Origin: JAWPMV01 sp038527215
GTDB lineage: Bacteria > Bacteroidota > Bacteroidia > J057
Assembly: GCA_038527215.1 (NCBI GenBank)
Contig: JBCBGC010000106.1
Location: 1 to 29,661 of the forward strand
Direction: 5' to 3'
DNA: 29,661 nt
A program made the translations under genes and the position numbers. A model generated the notes under the pieces. That model was not told the DNA's origin. It saw only the letters and a program-made list of their open reading frames with translations, and ran no database searches. Below are positions 7,275 through 15,277 of the stretch, piece after piece; position 1 is the first letter of the stretch; every line of letters begins with the position of its first letter.

Positions 7275-8195
7275 ATGGCATCCGGCTCACTTTTTTCTCG
7301 TTGGAACTTTTTTATCCAAAAAACGCTCTCTCTTCCCGTCCGCGAACGACTGGAAAAGGTTATCCTATGGATTGCCATTTTGAGCTTTGTGATCCACCTG
7401 GGATTGATATTCCTCACTCAGATGGGCTTTCTGACCATTGATGCGGCTTTGCTTCAACATCCCATTGCCGCCACCTACACCCCCTTTTCCTTCATCCTGA
7501 TCTATGAGGTGTATTTGGTCATTTACTATTTACCCCATTCTTTCACCACCTATATCGGCAAACAGTATGAGATCATTACCCTGATCATCATCCGCCGGTT
7601 ATTTAAGGATTTGCCTTCTTTTAGTTTGTCCTCCCCCCATCCGGATTTAGCGGCCAGCGCCCCCTTACTCTATGACCTGCTCGCCTCTCTGCTCCTGTTT
7701 TTTCTGATCTATCTGTTTTATCGGGAAAGTAAAAAACTTCGGCAGGAAAGCTGGGAAGACGTCAGCCAGCGCTATCCTCGCCTACAAGAGTTCATTAACT
7801 TTAAGAAAATTGTAGCCGGACTCCTGGCTCCCCTATTGCTGGGCATGGCGATTTACAGCTTTTGGGACAGCCTGAAAACCATTTATCTGTCTCCAGAGCT
7901 GGCGGAAAGCACCTTCAAAAACATCAATCATATCTTTTTCGATGAGTTCTTTACCGTGCTGATCGTAGTTGATGTTTTTATTCTTCTGGCTTCTTTCTTC
8001 TATTCGGACGAATTTCATAAAGTGATCCGCAACTCGGGCTTCATCATTTCGACCATTCTGATTCGTCTCTCTTTTTCAGTAGAAGATCTTTACAGTATTC
8101 TTTTGATGGTGGGTTCGGTTTGTTTTGGCATCCTCATGCTGTGGATTCATAACCGATTTGAGCAGCTACAACCAGATGAACCCGCTTCACGCTAA
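7275..8195 (+). CDS. Polytopic membrane protein, unknown function
   Basis: From the ATG at 7275 the protein has 306 residues; an in-frame ATG at 7200 would add 25 residues that look unlike a natural N-terminus. There are about six to seven hydrophobic segments (VILWIAILSFVIHLGLIFL, FSFILIYEVYLVIYYL, LLASLLLFFLIYLFY, IVAGLLAPLLLGMAIYSFW, FTVLIVVDVFILLASFFY, ILLMVGSVCFGILML). The segment YIGKQYEIITLIIIRRLFKD between them resembles conserved uncharacterised Bacteroidota membrane proteins. No catalytic or transporter signature is seen. Next on the strand is the ECF sigma factor, 88 bp downstream. Confidence 0.8.
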   Translation: MASGSLFSRWNFFIQKTLSLPVRERLEKVILWIAILSFVIHLGLIFLTQMGFLTIDAALLQHPIAATYTPFSFILIYEVYLVIYYLPHSFTTYIGKQYEIITLIIIRRLFKDLPSFSLSSPHPDLAASAPLLYDLLASLLLFFLIYLFYRESKKLRQESWEDVSQRYPRLQEFINFKKIVAGLLAPLLLGMAIYSFWDSLKTIYLSPELAESTFKNINHIFFDEFFTVLIVVDVFILLASFFYSDEFHKVIRNSGFIISTILIRLSFSVEDLYSILLMVGSVCFGILMLWIHNRFEQLQPDEPASR

Positions 8196-8283
8196 GGCCC
8201 AGACTGGAAAATATGCAAGATCATGGCGATATTAGGAAGGACTGATCAGAGAACAGGCCTTTTTCATCCTAATAGTCAGTACC

Positions 8284-9084
8284 ATGGATCTCCAAACTTT
8301 CACCCAGGAGTTCGCCTCCTTCCAGAGTCAGCTTAAATCCTATCTCCTGAGATTCACAGCCAGCCAGCAGGATACGGAGGATTTAGCGCAAGAGACCTGG
8401 ATTAAAGCCAGCACTAACCTTCCCTCCTTCCGGGAAGAGTCAACCCTCAAAACCTGGGTATTTGCCATTGCCTCCAACCTGGCCATCGACATGCTCCGCA
8501 AGCAAAAGCGATGGCCGGAAAATGTAACCGATATTTGTAAAGCGGCGGCCAAGGAGGACCCCGTGCATTTTCAGGAAAGCATGCGCATCATCCAGACCTC
8601 CAACTATGCTCGCTTTGAAATCAAAGAGCACATTGCTTTTTGCTTCACCTGTATTGCCAAGTCCCTGCCCATTGAGCAACATCTGGTCCTGATGCTAAAG
8701 GAGATTTATGAATTCAAACTCAAGGAAATCGCGGTCATCCTGGAAACCACCGAGCCCCTGGTCAAATACCACCTTCACACCGCCCGGCAAAAAATGATTG
8801 ACATTTTTGAAGGTCGCTGTGCCCTGGTCAACAAGGAGGGCATGTGCCATCAGTGCACAGAGATCAATCAGATCTTTAATCCCAAACAAAACGTGCAGGA
8901 GGAGTTGGTCAAAATCAAAATGACGCGGGAAGCGGAAAAGGGGGACAAACAATACCTTTTTGACCTTCGCATGGAGGTTTTGCAGGAAATTGATCCTTTT
9001 TCATCTGGGGCGCACGAACTGCAACTCCATCATTTAGAGCACAATAGGCGGGTGATGGAAAAATATTTGACGGAAAAGGCCTAA
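8284..9084 (+). CDS. ECF-type RNA polymerase sigma factor with cysteine-rich C-terminal extension
   Basis: 266 residues, longer than a typical ECF sigma factor (about 170-200). Region 2 is at about 12-78 (DTEDLAQETWIKASTNLPSF, TLKTWVFAIASNLAIDMLRK) and region 4 at about 125-172 (SLPIEQHLVLMLKEIYEFKL, KEIAVILETTEPLVKYHLHT). Cys120 and Cys123 (CFTC) precede region 4, and Cys179, Cys188 and Cys191 (CALVNKEGMCHQC) follow it, ahead of a charged tail. The cysteines could bind zinc or sense redox state; that is inference. No anti-sigma gene is adjacent. A periplasmic SRPBCC gene follows after 52 bp and may be co-transcribed. Confidence 0.9.
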   Translation: MDLQTFTQEFASFQSQLKSYLLRFTASQQDTEDLAQETWIKASTNLPSFREESTLKTWVFAIASNLAIDMLRKQKRWPENVTDICKAAAKEDPVHFQESMRIIQTSNYARFEIKEHIAFCFTCIAKSLPIEQHLVLMLKEIYEFKLKEIAVILETTEPLVKYHLHTARQKMIDIFEGRCALVNKEGMCHQCTEINQIFNPKQNVQEELVKIKMTREAEKGDKQYLFDLRMEVLQEIDPFSSGAHELQLHHLEHNRRVMEKYLTEKA

Positions 9085-9136
9085 AATCCTATCCTTTTCT
9101 TGCCCCCCTCCGTCAAAGCATAAAATTCATCAAGCA

Positions 9137-9637
9137 ATGAAAAACATTTGCCTAATCTTTATGCTTATGACAGCGCTATCTTCCATGGCCCAAAACGGCA
9201 AGGCCACCACCGAAAAAAAGACTTTTAGCCGCACCACCACCGTCAGTATCGATATTGACGCAGACGTCAGCATTGTATGGAGCCTACTCACCAATGCCGA
9301 TGATTTTGCCCGTTGGAATTCCACCGTGGTATCTCTGGAAGGTCGGATAGAAAAAGGAGAAAAAGTCCTCCTGAAAAGTACCCTGGACCCCAGCCGCACC
9401 TTCAAACTCAAGGTAAAAGAGATGGTGCCCGACCAACAACTGGTTTGGGGAGACGCCATGGGAACCCGGACTTACACCCTTACGCCCAGCGGATCGGGGA
9501 TGCGCTTCCTGATGTCAGAAAAAATCGGAGGGCCCATTTTCCCTCTTTTTGCCAGCAAAATCCCCGACTTCGATGCCAGTTTCGAGCAGTTTGCCGCGGA
9601 CTTGAAAAAGGAGGCGGAGACCATCGCCGGCCAGTAA
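9137..9637 (+). CDS. Exported SRPBCC (START/Bet v 1-like) domain protein
   Basis: 166 residues. MKNICLIFMLMTALSSMAQ is a short signal peptide, so the mature protein is probably periplasmic, whereas most SRPBCC proteins are cytoplasmic. The rest is one SRPBCC fold: ADVSIVWSLLTNADDFARWN (about 45-62) is the typical first strand-helix, and FEQFAADLKKEAE the C-terminal helix that closes the hydrophobic cavity. It probably binds a hydrophobic ligand; none can be named. It follows the ECF sigma factor gene by 52 bp and ends at a strong intrinsic terminator (9660-9687), which suggests a sigma-SRPBCC transcription unit. Confidence 0.87.
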   Translation: MKNICLIFMLMTALSSMAQNGKATTEKKTFSRTTTVSIDIDADVSIVWSLLTNADDFARWNSTVVSLEGRIEKGEKVLLKSTLDPSRTFKLKVKEMVPDQQLVWGDAMGTRTYTLTPSGSGMRFLMSEKIGGPIFPLFASKIPDFDASFEQFAADLKKEAETIAGQ

Positions 9638-9659
9638 GCCACTTACGCAATCAGATGAT

Positions 9660-9687
9660 GGAGGAGCCCTGGGTTCCTCCTTTTTTT
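9660..9687 (+). terminator. Rho-independent terminator after the SRPBCC gene
   Basis: GGAGGAGCC (9660-9668) pairs with GGTTCCTCC (9672-9680), one G-U wobble included, leaving a 3-nt loop, and is followed directly by seven T residues (9681-9687). It lies 23 bp after the SRPBCC stop codon. Confidence 0.8.
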
Positions 9688-9723
9688 GTCCAAACATATC
9701 CCACTAAAACCAGTTTTTATGGT

Positions 9724-10331
9724 ATGCAAAGCATGATCACTCAACATCTTATGGAAGTCGATGAGATCCTGGCTGAATGGATCCCTCGGTTAGACTGGCC
9801 GGAAGCCCCCACTGACCCGGCAGTTTTTCACGACCTAATGAGTTGTATCATCGAGCAGCAGATTCATTACCGAAGTACCAAAAAGACCTTTGCCCGCTTG
9901 TTGGGAAAAGCCGGGATTGACGTCCTCACGGTGGAGAACTTTGAAATTTCGAAAATTTCAAAGTTCTCAATGGCTTTAAACTTTCTGGTAAAAAGCAAGA
10001 AACCATTGCCGGGGTCATAGACTTCTTTTCATCAACTCCGCCGGCCTGGGAACACCTGACAGAGCAGCAAATTCGGGCGGTCTTTAAAGGCTTAGCCGGC
10101 ATTGGCCCCTGGACCCAGGATATGATGCTCCTCTATACCTTCGGTCAAGCAGACATTTTTCCCGTACAAGACTACCACCTCCGCCTCATCATGCGGGAGT
10201 TGTATGGCTTACCCGAGCAAGGCCTGAACCGGGAAATGCGTCAAATTGCAGAAAACTGGCGTCCCTATCGGTCCTATGGTGTGAAATACTTATTTTCCTG
10301 GAAAGCCGCTCGTAAGCGTCAATTGATATGA
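9724..10331 (+). pseudogene. AlkA-like DNA-3-methyladenine glycosylase (HhH-GPD), frameshifted
   Basis: Base-excision-repair glycosylase in two frames. Frame one, from the ATG at 9724, gives MQSMITQHLMEVDEILAEW through CIIEQQIHYRSTKKTFARLL and stops at 10018-10020. The second frame covers the rest: GKKQETIAGVIDFF, the helix-hairpin-helix GLAGIGPWTQDMMLLYTF, and PVQDYHLR, whose Asp matches the catalytic Asp of AlkA's PDDY. Without the break it would be about 197 residues, in the range of short AlkA-like proteins. At the break lies a perfect 16-bp hairpin (9934-9968). Deleting 17 bases (9946-9962) joins the frames as TVENFEVLNGFKLSGKKQ, matching the family pattern. The stop overlaps the DUF763 start by 4 bp. 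It is either a real pseudogene or a sequencing artefact at the hairpin. Confidence 0.85.
9934..9968. repeat. Perfect 16-bp inverted repeat at the glycosylase frameshift
   Basis: GAGAACTTTGAAATTT (9934-9949), CGA, AAATTTCAAAGTTCTC (9953-9968): fully complementary arms with a 3-nt loop, within coding sequence. The restored sequence after removing 17 bases, GAGAACTTTGAAGTTCTC, is itself an 8-bp palindrome, so a template-switch extension of a pre-existing small palindrome explains the insertion. Confidence 0.9.
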
Positions 10332-11557
10332 AACAATCCGGATCAGCAGACCTGGCCCTCATGGGGGGGCACATTCCTTCCTGGCTCTATGAGCGGATGC
10401 GGAAGATGAGCCTGGCCATTGTCGAAGCCATTCTCACGGAGTATGGCCACGAGGCTTTTCTGGCCCGCATGGCTGATCCTTTTTGGTTTCAGAGCTTCGG
10501 GGCGGTGATCGGCATGGACTGGAACTCTTCCGGGGTGACCACCGCCGTCATGCGTGCCCTCAAATCCTCGATTAACCCTCATGGGCATCATTTGGGCCTG
10601 TACGTCTGCGGAGGGAAAGGTAAAGAATCCCTCAAAACGCCCAACGAACTGCTACGGGTAGGTGGCAGTACCGGACTGAATGGGGATGAACTGGCCCGTT
10701 TTTCCAAGCTCACCGCCAAAGTGGACAACACCGCCGTGCAGGATGGTTATCAGCTATATCTCCACAACTTCCTGATCAGTGAAAAAGGGGATTGGACGGT
10801 GGTGCAGCAAGGCATGAAAACCGGAGACCAAAGTGCCCGCAGGTATCACTGGCATTCTCAGGCTGTGGAATCTTTCGTGAACGAACCCCATGCCGCCGTT
10901 TGTGGTACCCACCAAGGAGAGATCCTTAATCTGGTTTCCGGAGAAGCTCAGCCTACCCGGGACGGCATCATGGAAATATCTGCTGAAGATCCGGGCAAGA
11001 TGCTAAAGGAACTGCCCAAATTGCTGGTGCCACGTGGGAAAGGCATCAAAGCCGGAGATGTCAACCTTAAGCGCCTTAGCGCCATTCTCCATCTGGCGCA
11101 AGAGCAGGAAACCCAGCAATTCGAAGATTTGTTATTGCTCAAAGGCCTGGGGCCCCGCACCCTGCAATCCCTGACCCTGGTCAGCGAGGTCATTCACGGT
11201 ACGCCTTCGCGCTTTTCTGATCCGGCTCGCTTTGCCTTTGCGCATGGTAGCAAGGGCGGCAACCCCTTTCCGGTCCCCACCCGGGTTTATGATGAAACCA
11301 TCACTACCTTGCGAAAAGCCGTTGATATGGCCAAAATAGGCCAGACGGACAAGCAGAAGGCTATCCAAAAGCTATCGGACATGGCCCGACGAGCGGAGAA
11401 AACCCATCAGCCTGACAAAGACGTGGAAGAACTCCTCGAACAGGAAAGACGAGAGGCCTGGAAACATGGAGGACGGACCATGCATGGCTTTGTCCAGCCC
11501 CCAAAGGAACAACAGCTCAATCTGTTCGACGAGGAAAGAAATAAAGAGGTAGATTAA
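10328..11557 (+). CDS. DUF763 domain protein
   Basis: 409 residues, a full-length DUF763 protein. Hallmarks in order are SGSADLALMGGHIPSWLYER (4-23), DPFWFQSFGAVIGMDWNSSG, YQLYLHNFLISEKGDWTVVQ, GDQSARRYHWHS, then a helix-hairpin-helix-like motif LLLLKGLGPRTLQSLTLVSE (Gly273-Pro276 core), DPARFAFAHGSKGGNPFPV and a charged C-terminus ending in DLF-type residues. The function of DUF763 is not established; conserved acidic and basic residues and the HhH-like motif suggest nucleic-acid binding. The start codon overlaps the glycosylase stop (ATGA, 10328-10331), so the two genes were evolved to be translated together, hinting at DNA repair. The upstream frameshift may lower its expression. Confidence 0.92.
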   Translation: MKQSGSADLALMGGHIPSWLYERMRKMSLAIVEAILTEYGHEAFLARMADPFWFQSFGAVIGMDWNSSGVTTAVMRALKSSINPHGHHLGLYVCGGKGKESLKTPNELLRVGGSTGLNGDELARFSKLTAKVDNTAVQDGYQLYLHNFLISEKGDWTVVQQGMKTGDQSARRYHWHSQAVESFVNEPHAAVCGTHQGEILNLVSGEAQPTRDGIMEISAEDPGKMLKELPKLLVPRGKGIKAGDVNLKRLSAILHLAQEQETQQFEDLLLLKGLGPRTLQSLTLVSEVIHGTPSRFSDPARFAFAHGSKGGNPFPVPTRVYDETITTLRKAVDMAKIGQTDKQKAIQKLSDMARRAEKTHQPDKDVEELLEQERREAWKHGGRTMHGFVQPPKEQQLNLFDEERNKEVD

Positions 11558-11578
11558 GCGAATTCACATATTGATTTT

Positions 11579-11603
11579 GCAGGACGATGGGCCCTAATCC
11601 TGC
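11579..11603. other. Short hairpin between the DUF763 and TlpA genes
   Basis: GCAGGA (11579-11584) and TCCTGC (11598-11603) are perfect arms around a 13-nt loop that contains GGGCCC. No T-tract follows; a TATCTTAG sequence at 11605 that resembles a -7 box lies next to it, so it may be an operator or a weak terminator. Confidence 0.3.
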
Positions 11604-11638
11604 CTATCTTAGGAAACTATGCGCATGATCCCAGTCTC

Positions 11639-13099
11639 ATGAACAAAGCTTTTGCATTCTTTTTGGCAGGGCTAGTAGCCATGCTTACCGCCTGCCAGCC
11701 TACTCCATCTACTCCGGCTAAGCTCTCCGGAGAAATTGAGGACCTAAAAAATGAAAAGGTCTACCTGGTGGCTCACCATCAGGTACAAGATTACAAGCAT
11801 TATGTTGCGGCCCTGGATTCTACCCAGACTGACTCTTTGGGGCGGTTTACCTTTAACCTTGAGTTGGAAAGCCCTCAACTGCTGCAGGTGAGAGGGGAAA
11901 ATGGTTTTGGGGTGTTGCAAAGCGAATACCTCTACTTGTCTCCCGGGGATAGCCTGAGCTTTTTACAGAAAGATCAAAAGCTCCACTTTTCTGGTCGGGG
12001 AGCGCCTGTCAATCAACTGAGTGTAGCTATTCGGGAACTTTCCGCTGATGCGCCCCGGCTCAGAGAACGCGTCAAACAATCCAAGGAGGCCTTCGGGCTG
12101 GAACTGGACGAACGCAGGAAGCGGGAAGAAGAATTTCTGGCAAAAAAGGCCGATAGTCTGACCCTGGACCCTGACTACAGGGACTTACTGGCGCGGCAGA
12201 TCATCTACCGCTGGGCCAACGACTATTTCTACTATCAGCGCTACCATCGCTACTATACCGCGCAGGAGTGGGCTTATGTGCCTTATGATTCGCTCCCCTA
12301 CCCTTTCCAGGATGACTTGCCCCTGGACGCTGAAACCATGCCTGGCAATGGGTCCTACATGCGCGTCATTCACTGGATGTTGGAGGATCATTACCAAGGT
12401 GAAATTGCAGGATTGCCGGATTCCCAGATCTGGGAACAGGAAATGGCCCGCAAATTCCAGCTTGCCCGCACCGCCTTTAGCGGCATCCACCAGGAGGTGG
12501 CTTTGGTAGACATTTCCCAAAACCTGGGCACGTTCCTTTTGTCTGGCAAGGAGCATTTTTATGACCACCTCCAGGAAATCAAGCAGCACTATGATTCCAT
12601 CAAAACGGACGAACGTTTTCACGCGTTTTTTTCCCAAAACTACGCCTCTTATCAAGCCTTAGCTCCTGGACAAGCTGCGCCTGACTTTTCGTTGCCCACT
12701 CCAGAAGGCAAAAACATGAGCCTATCGGATTTTTCGGGCAAAGTGGTCTACGTAGATTTTTGGGGGACCTGGTGTGGCCCTTGTATCGAAGCGATTCCCA
12801 AATCCCGAGCCTTACAAGCCGCCTACGCTGGCCGGGAGGATGTAGCCTTCGTCAACATTGCCCTGGAATATGGACCAGAAGACATTGAGCGCTGGAAAAA
12901 ATTTGTGCAGGAAAACGACTTCCCGGGAATCCATTTAGTGGCCGATAAACAATTTCACAACCCTATCCTCGCGCCCTACAAGCTCAATTTTGCGCCGACC
13001 TATGTGCTGATTGATGCCGAAGGTAAGTTGGTAGACGCCCGGGCCGAAGGGCCGGGCACTATAGGCGAAGATTTGGTAAATTTACTAGGTAGCCGGTAA
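11639..13099 (+). CDS. TlpA-family thiol:disulfide oxidoreductase lipoprotein with DUF4369-like N-terminus
   Basis: 486 residues. Lipoprotein signal MNKAFAFFLAGLVAMLTAC with lipidated Cys19. The next region (about 28-115, LSGEIEDLKNEKVYLVAHHQ ... SLGRFTFNLEL ... YLYLSPGDSLSF) is the beta-rich DUF4369 type seen in Bacteroidota. A long helical charged linker follows (about 130-340). The thioredoxin-like domain occupies about 345-486: APDFSLPTPEGKNMSLSDFS, FWGTWCGPC with redox Cys379 and Cys382, and the cis-Pro in FAPTYVLID. Acts in the periplasm to reduce or exchange disulfides. The hydrolase gene follows after 42 bp, perhaps as part of a four-gene unit to 15718. The substrate is unknown. Confidence 0.93.
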   Translation: MNKAFAFFLAGLVAMLTACQPTPSTPAKLSGEIEDLKNEKVYLVAHHQVQDYKHYVAALDSTQTDSLGRFTFNLELESPQLLQVRGENGFGVLQSEYLYLSPGDSLSFLQKDQKLHFSGRGAPVNQLSVAIRELSADAPRLRERVKQSKEAFGLELDERRKREEEFLAKKADSLTLDPDYRDLLARQIIYRWANDYFYYQRYHRYYTAQEWAYVPYDSLPYPFQDDLPLDAETMPGNGSYMRVIHWMLEDHYQGEIAGLPDSQIWEQEMARKFQLARTAFSGIHQEVALVDISQNLGTFLLSGKEHFYDHLQEIKQHYDSIKTDERFHAFFSQNYASYQALAPGQAAPDFSLPTPEGKNMSLSDFSGKVVYVDFWGTWCGPCIEAIPKSRALQAAYAGREDVAFVNIALEYGPEDIERWKKFVQENDFPGIHLVADKQFHNPILAPYKLNFAPTYVLIDAEGKLVDARAEGPGTIGEDLVNLLGSR

Positions 13100-13141
13100 G
13101 GCTATGGATTTATCATTGTTTACCCTCATTACCCCCTCCGT

Positions 13142-14491
13142 ATGCGAAAGATATCAGCTTCTGTCCTATTCGTAATGGCTCTGCTTTGCCTGCCATCCGT
13201 CGGATTTTCTCAGCATACGCCAGATGCTTTGCTAGGCTACTGGCAGGGAGGATTCATCAAGGGAAACAGCTTCCAACGCCTGGAAATGCACATCTTCGAG
13301 GAAAAAGGTAAACTCTTGAGTTTACAGGTCCTGGAAGAGTGGCATCCTAGTTTTGGGGAATTTCTCCGGCCTGTAAAGGTAGATTCGCTAGGGAATATTA
13401 GCCTGGGCTCTGGCCATGGAGCAGCCACCCTTACCTTAGATGAGCAGTACCTGGAACTGGTCGGACAGGTTGAGGGACGTTCACCCACAATTTATATTCA
13501 CTTAAAAAAAGTGCCCGCGCCCCCAGCGCTTGACTATAGCGTGAATGCCGTCCAGATTCCCGGCGATGGCGTAAGCCTGAGTGGGCATCTTCATCTGCCT
13601 CGATACAACCCCACGCGTACGGCATTGATTTTGGTGGGAGGTCGCAGTTGCTATGCGGGAGAAACCAAGTACGACCTCATGGCCAAAGTCCTGCGGGACT
13701 ATGGAATCACGGTTCTGGCTTACCAGAAAAGAGGGACGGGAAAGTCCACCGGAGATTGCCAGACTGCCACCATCGAGGACCTGGCTGCCGACGTGCGCGC
13801 TTGTCATGCTTTTCTGAAGCAGCAGGAAGGAGGCTATGACAAAATTGGGGTCATGGGCAGCAGTGCCGGAGGCTGGGTTATGGCAAAAGCCCAGGAGAAG
13901 GTAGATTTTGACTTTATGATTTCCATCGTGGGACCAGGCACCTCTGTTTTCGACCAGCAAATGCAATCCATGGACTACGGCATGAAAAGATATAATCTGC
14001 CGAAAGAAAGCCGGGAAGGCCTGCTGAAATATACCCAAATGATGTTTGAGGCACCCGCAACCCAAGCCTCATTTGATAGCTTTCAAGCCCTCCTGAAAGA
14101 AGCCAAAGAGTACGGCTGGAGTGAGTTATTGGATAATACGGACATCCCTCCCTCTGTAGCTGGCATTGACTCGCTATGGGTGCGCCGCCATAGCTTTGAT
14201 CCGGAAGCGGTGCTCAGCCAATATACCCATCCTTTCCTGGCTATTTACGGACAACGCGATTGGATTGTCCCTTATGAAGAAAATATTGCCCAGCTGGAAG
14301 CCTGTTTTTCCAGAAAGCGTCGCTCTTTGCTGACTACCCACGTTGCTTACGATGGAGAACATGGCATTGAAACCCGAGCCCGGTATGTAGACCTGGGCCG
14401 GAATCAGTCCTATTGGCATTTTTTCCGAATATCCCCCCAACTCACCATTGAAACAGTGAATTTTTTACGCCGACATCGCTTTATAGAATAA
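13142..14491 (+). CDS. Secreted alpha/beta hydrolase (esterase/peptidase type)
   Basis: 449 residues with signal peptide MRKISASVLFVMALLCLPSV, cleaved near FSQ. An N-terminal beta-rich domain (about 25-130) precedes the alpha/beta hydrolase fold, as in acyl-peptide-hydrolase-like secreted Bacteroidota enzymes. The nucleophile is Ser241 in GVMGSSAGGW; probable acid Asp373 in IYGQRDWIVP; probable base His407 in DGEHGIETR. The oxyanion-region segment ALILVGGRSCYAG and LAYQKRGTGKSTGDCQ are also typical. Likely an esterase or peptidase acting in periplasm or outside; the substrate cannot be told from sequence. It is followed after 11 bp by the LRR-like gene. Confidence 0.9.
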   Translation: MRKISASVLFVMALLCLPSVGFSQHTPDALLGYWQGGFIKGNSFQRLEMHIFEEKGKLLSLQVLEEWHPSFGEFLRPVKVDSLGNISLGSGHGAATLTLDEQYLELVGQVEGRSPTIYIHLKKVPAPPALDYSVNAVQIPGDGVSLSGHLHLPRYNPTRTALILVGGRSCYAGETKYDLMAKVLRDYGITVLAYQKRGTGKSTGDCQTATIEDLAADVRACHAFLKQQEGGYDKIGVMGSSAGGWVMAKAQEKVDFDFMISIVGPGTSVFDQQMQSMDYGMKRYNLPKESREGLLKYTQMMFEAPATQASFDSFQALLKEAKEYGWSELLDNTDIPPSVAGIDSLWVRRHSFDPEAVLSQYTHPFLAIYGQRDWIVPYEENIAQLEACFSRKRRSLLTTHVAYDGEHGIETRARYVDLGRNQSYWHFFRISPQLTIETVNFLRRHRFIE

Positions 14492-14502
14492 CGCCTAACA
14501 CC

Positions 14503-15273
14503 ATGAAAACCAATTCCTTGCTATTTTTTTCTTTCTTCCTCATCATCGGAAGCACGGCCCCTGAACAGCCTTCGGCTGGGCTGTTGGAATGTCATTGTTC
14601 TCCCTATGAACCTCTGTCTGAAATCCCGGAGCACCGCCGTTTGGCATTGGTAGGGAACCAGGAGCAGGTTCAGGAATACCTGACCGAATGGGAGGCTAAT
14701 GGAGGGAAGCCGCAACAAATCCAGGAGTTAATCCTGGCCAACGGAGCCCTCATCACCCCCGAGTTAAGCCGATTTTCCGAGGTGAAAAAGCTACGCTTTC
14801 AATCCCAGTTTGACCTTCCCTTGGGCGACCTGACCCGATTTCCAAATCTGGAAATGTTGGTCCTGGAGAACTCCATCATGTCGGAAGGAGAAAAAATTGA
14901 TCAGGTACTGGGGCTAAAGCATCTGGAATTGATCAAAAGTCAGTTGAAAGGAGAAGCATCCGCCCAAGGGGTCAGGAGCCTGCGCACCCTCCGCATTCAT
15001 TTTGGGAGTTGGGGAAAGGGATTTCTTCCCTTAGGCTTTGGCAAGTGTCTGGAGGAAATCTCCATCAATGGCATGACAGCAGGGAAAATCGGCCTGAATA
15101 CGGTAGACTTTTCCCAACTGAGCTGTCTCAAACGCGTCTATATCAATGACACCTTTGGCAGCATCACAGGCTTCCCCAAAAACTGGGATGCTCACCGCAT
15201 GAGTTTCTGCCGTTTTGTGAACATGAAGTGGACCCAAGCCCAACAAGAAATCTACAAGCGTTACCGAAAATAA
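14503..15273 (+). CDS. Exported protein with leucine-rich-repeat-like segments
   Basis: 256 residues. The N-terminus MKTNSLLFFSFFLIIGSTAP is a signal peptide. From about residue 70 the sequence shows irregular leucine-rich repeats of about 22-26 residues (IQELILANGALITPELSRF, VKKLRFQSQFDLPLGDLTRF, LEMLVLENSIMSEG, LKHLELIKSQLKGEA, LRTLRIHFGSW, LEEISINGMTAGKIG, LKRVYINDTFGSI). Such solenoids bind proteins. Two cysteines near the mature N-terminus (ECHC) could bond. It is 11 bp after the hydrolase and 4 bp before the next ORF, so certainly in one transcript with them. No exact family recognised. Confidence 0.8.
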   Translation: MKTNSLLFFSFFLIIGSTAPEQPSAGLLECHCSPYEPLSEIPEHRRLALVGNQEQVQEYLTEWEANGGKPQQIQELILANGALITPELSRFSEVKKLRFQSQFDLPLGDLTRFPNLEMLVLENSIMSEGEKIDQVLGLKHLELIKSQLKGEASAQGVRSLRTLRIHFGSWGKGFLPLGFGKCLEEISINGMTAGKIGLNTVDFSQLSCLKRVYINDTFGSITGFPKNWDAHRMSFCRFVNMKWTQAQQEIYKRYRK

Positions 15274-15277
15274 ACTT

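Noticed and set aside
8230..8274. Inverted repeat TATTAGGA/TCCTAATA with a 29-bp spacer before the sigma gene
   Set aside because: The spacer is long and a second, crossing repeat can be drawn in the same place, so chance pairing is likely.
9313..9723. Open frame running through the SRPBCC gene into the glycosylase
   Set aside because: The part before 9724 overlaps the SRPBCC gene in another frame and crosses a terminator; the glycosylase start at 9724 fits the domain.
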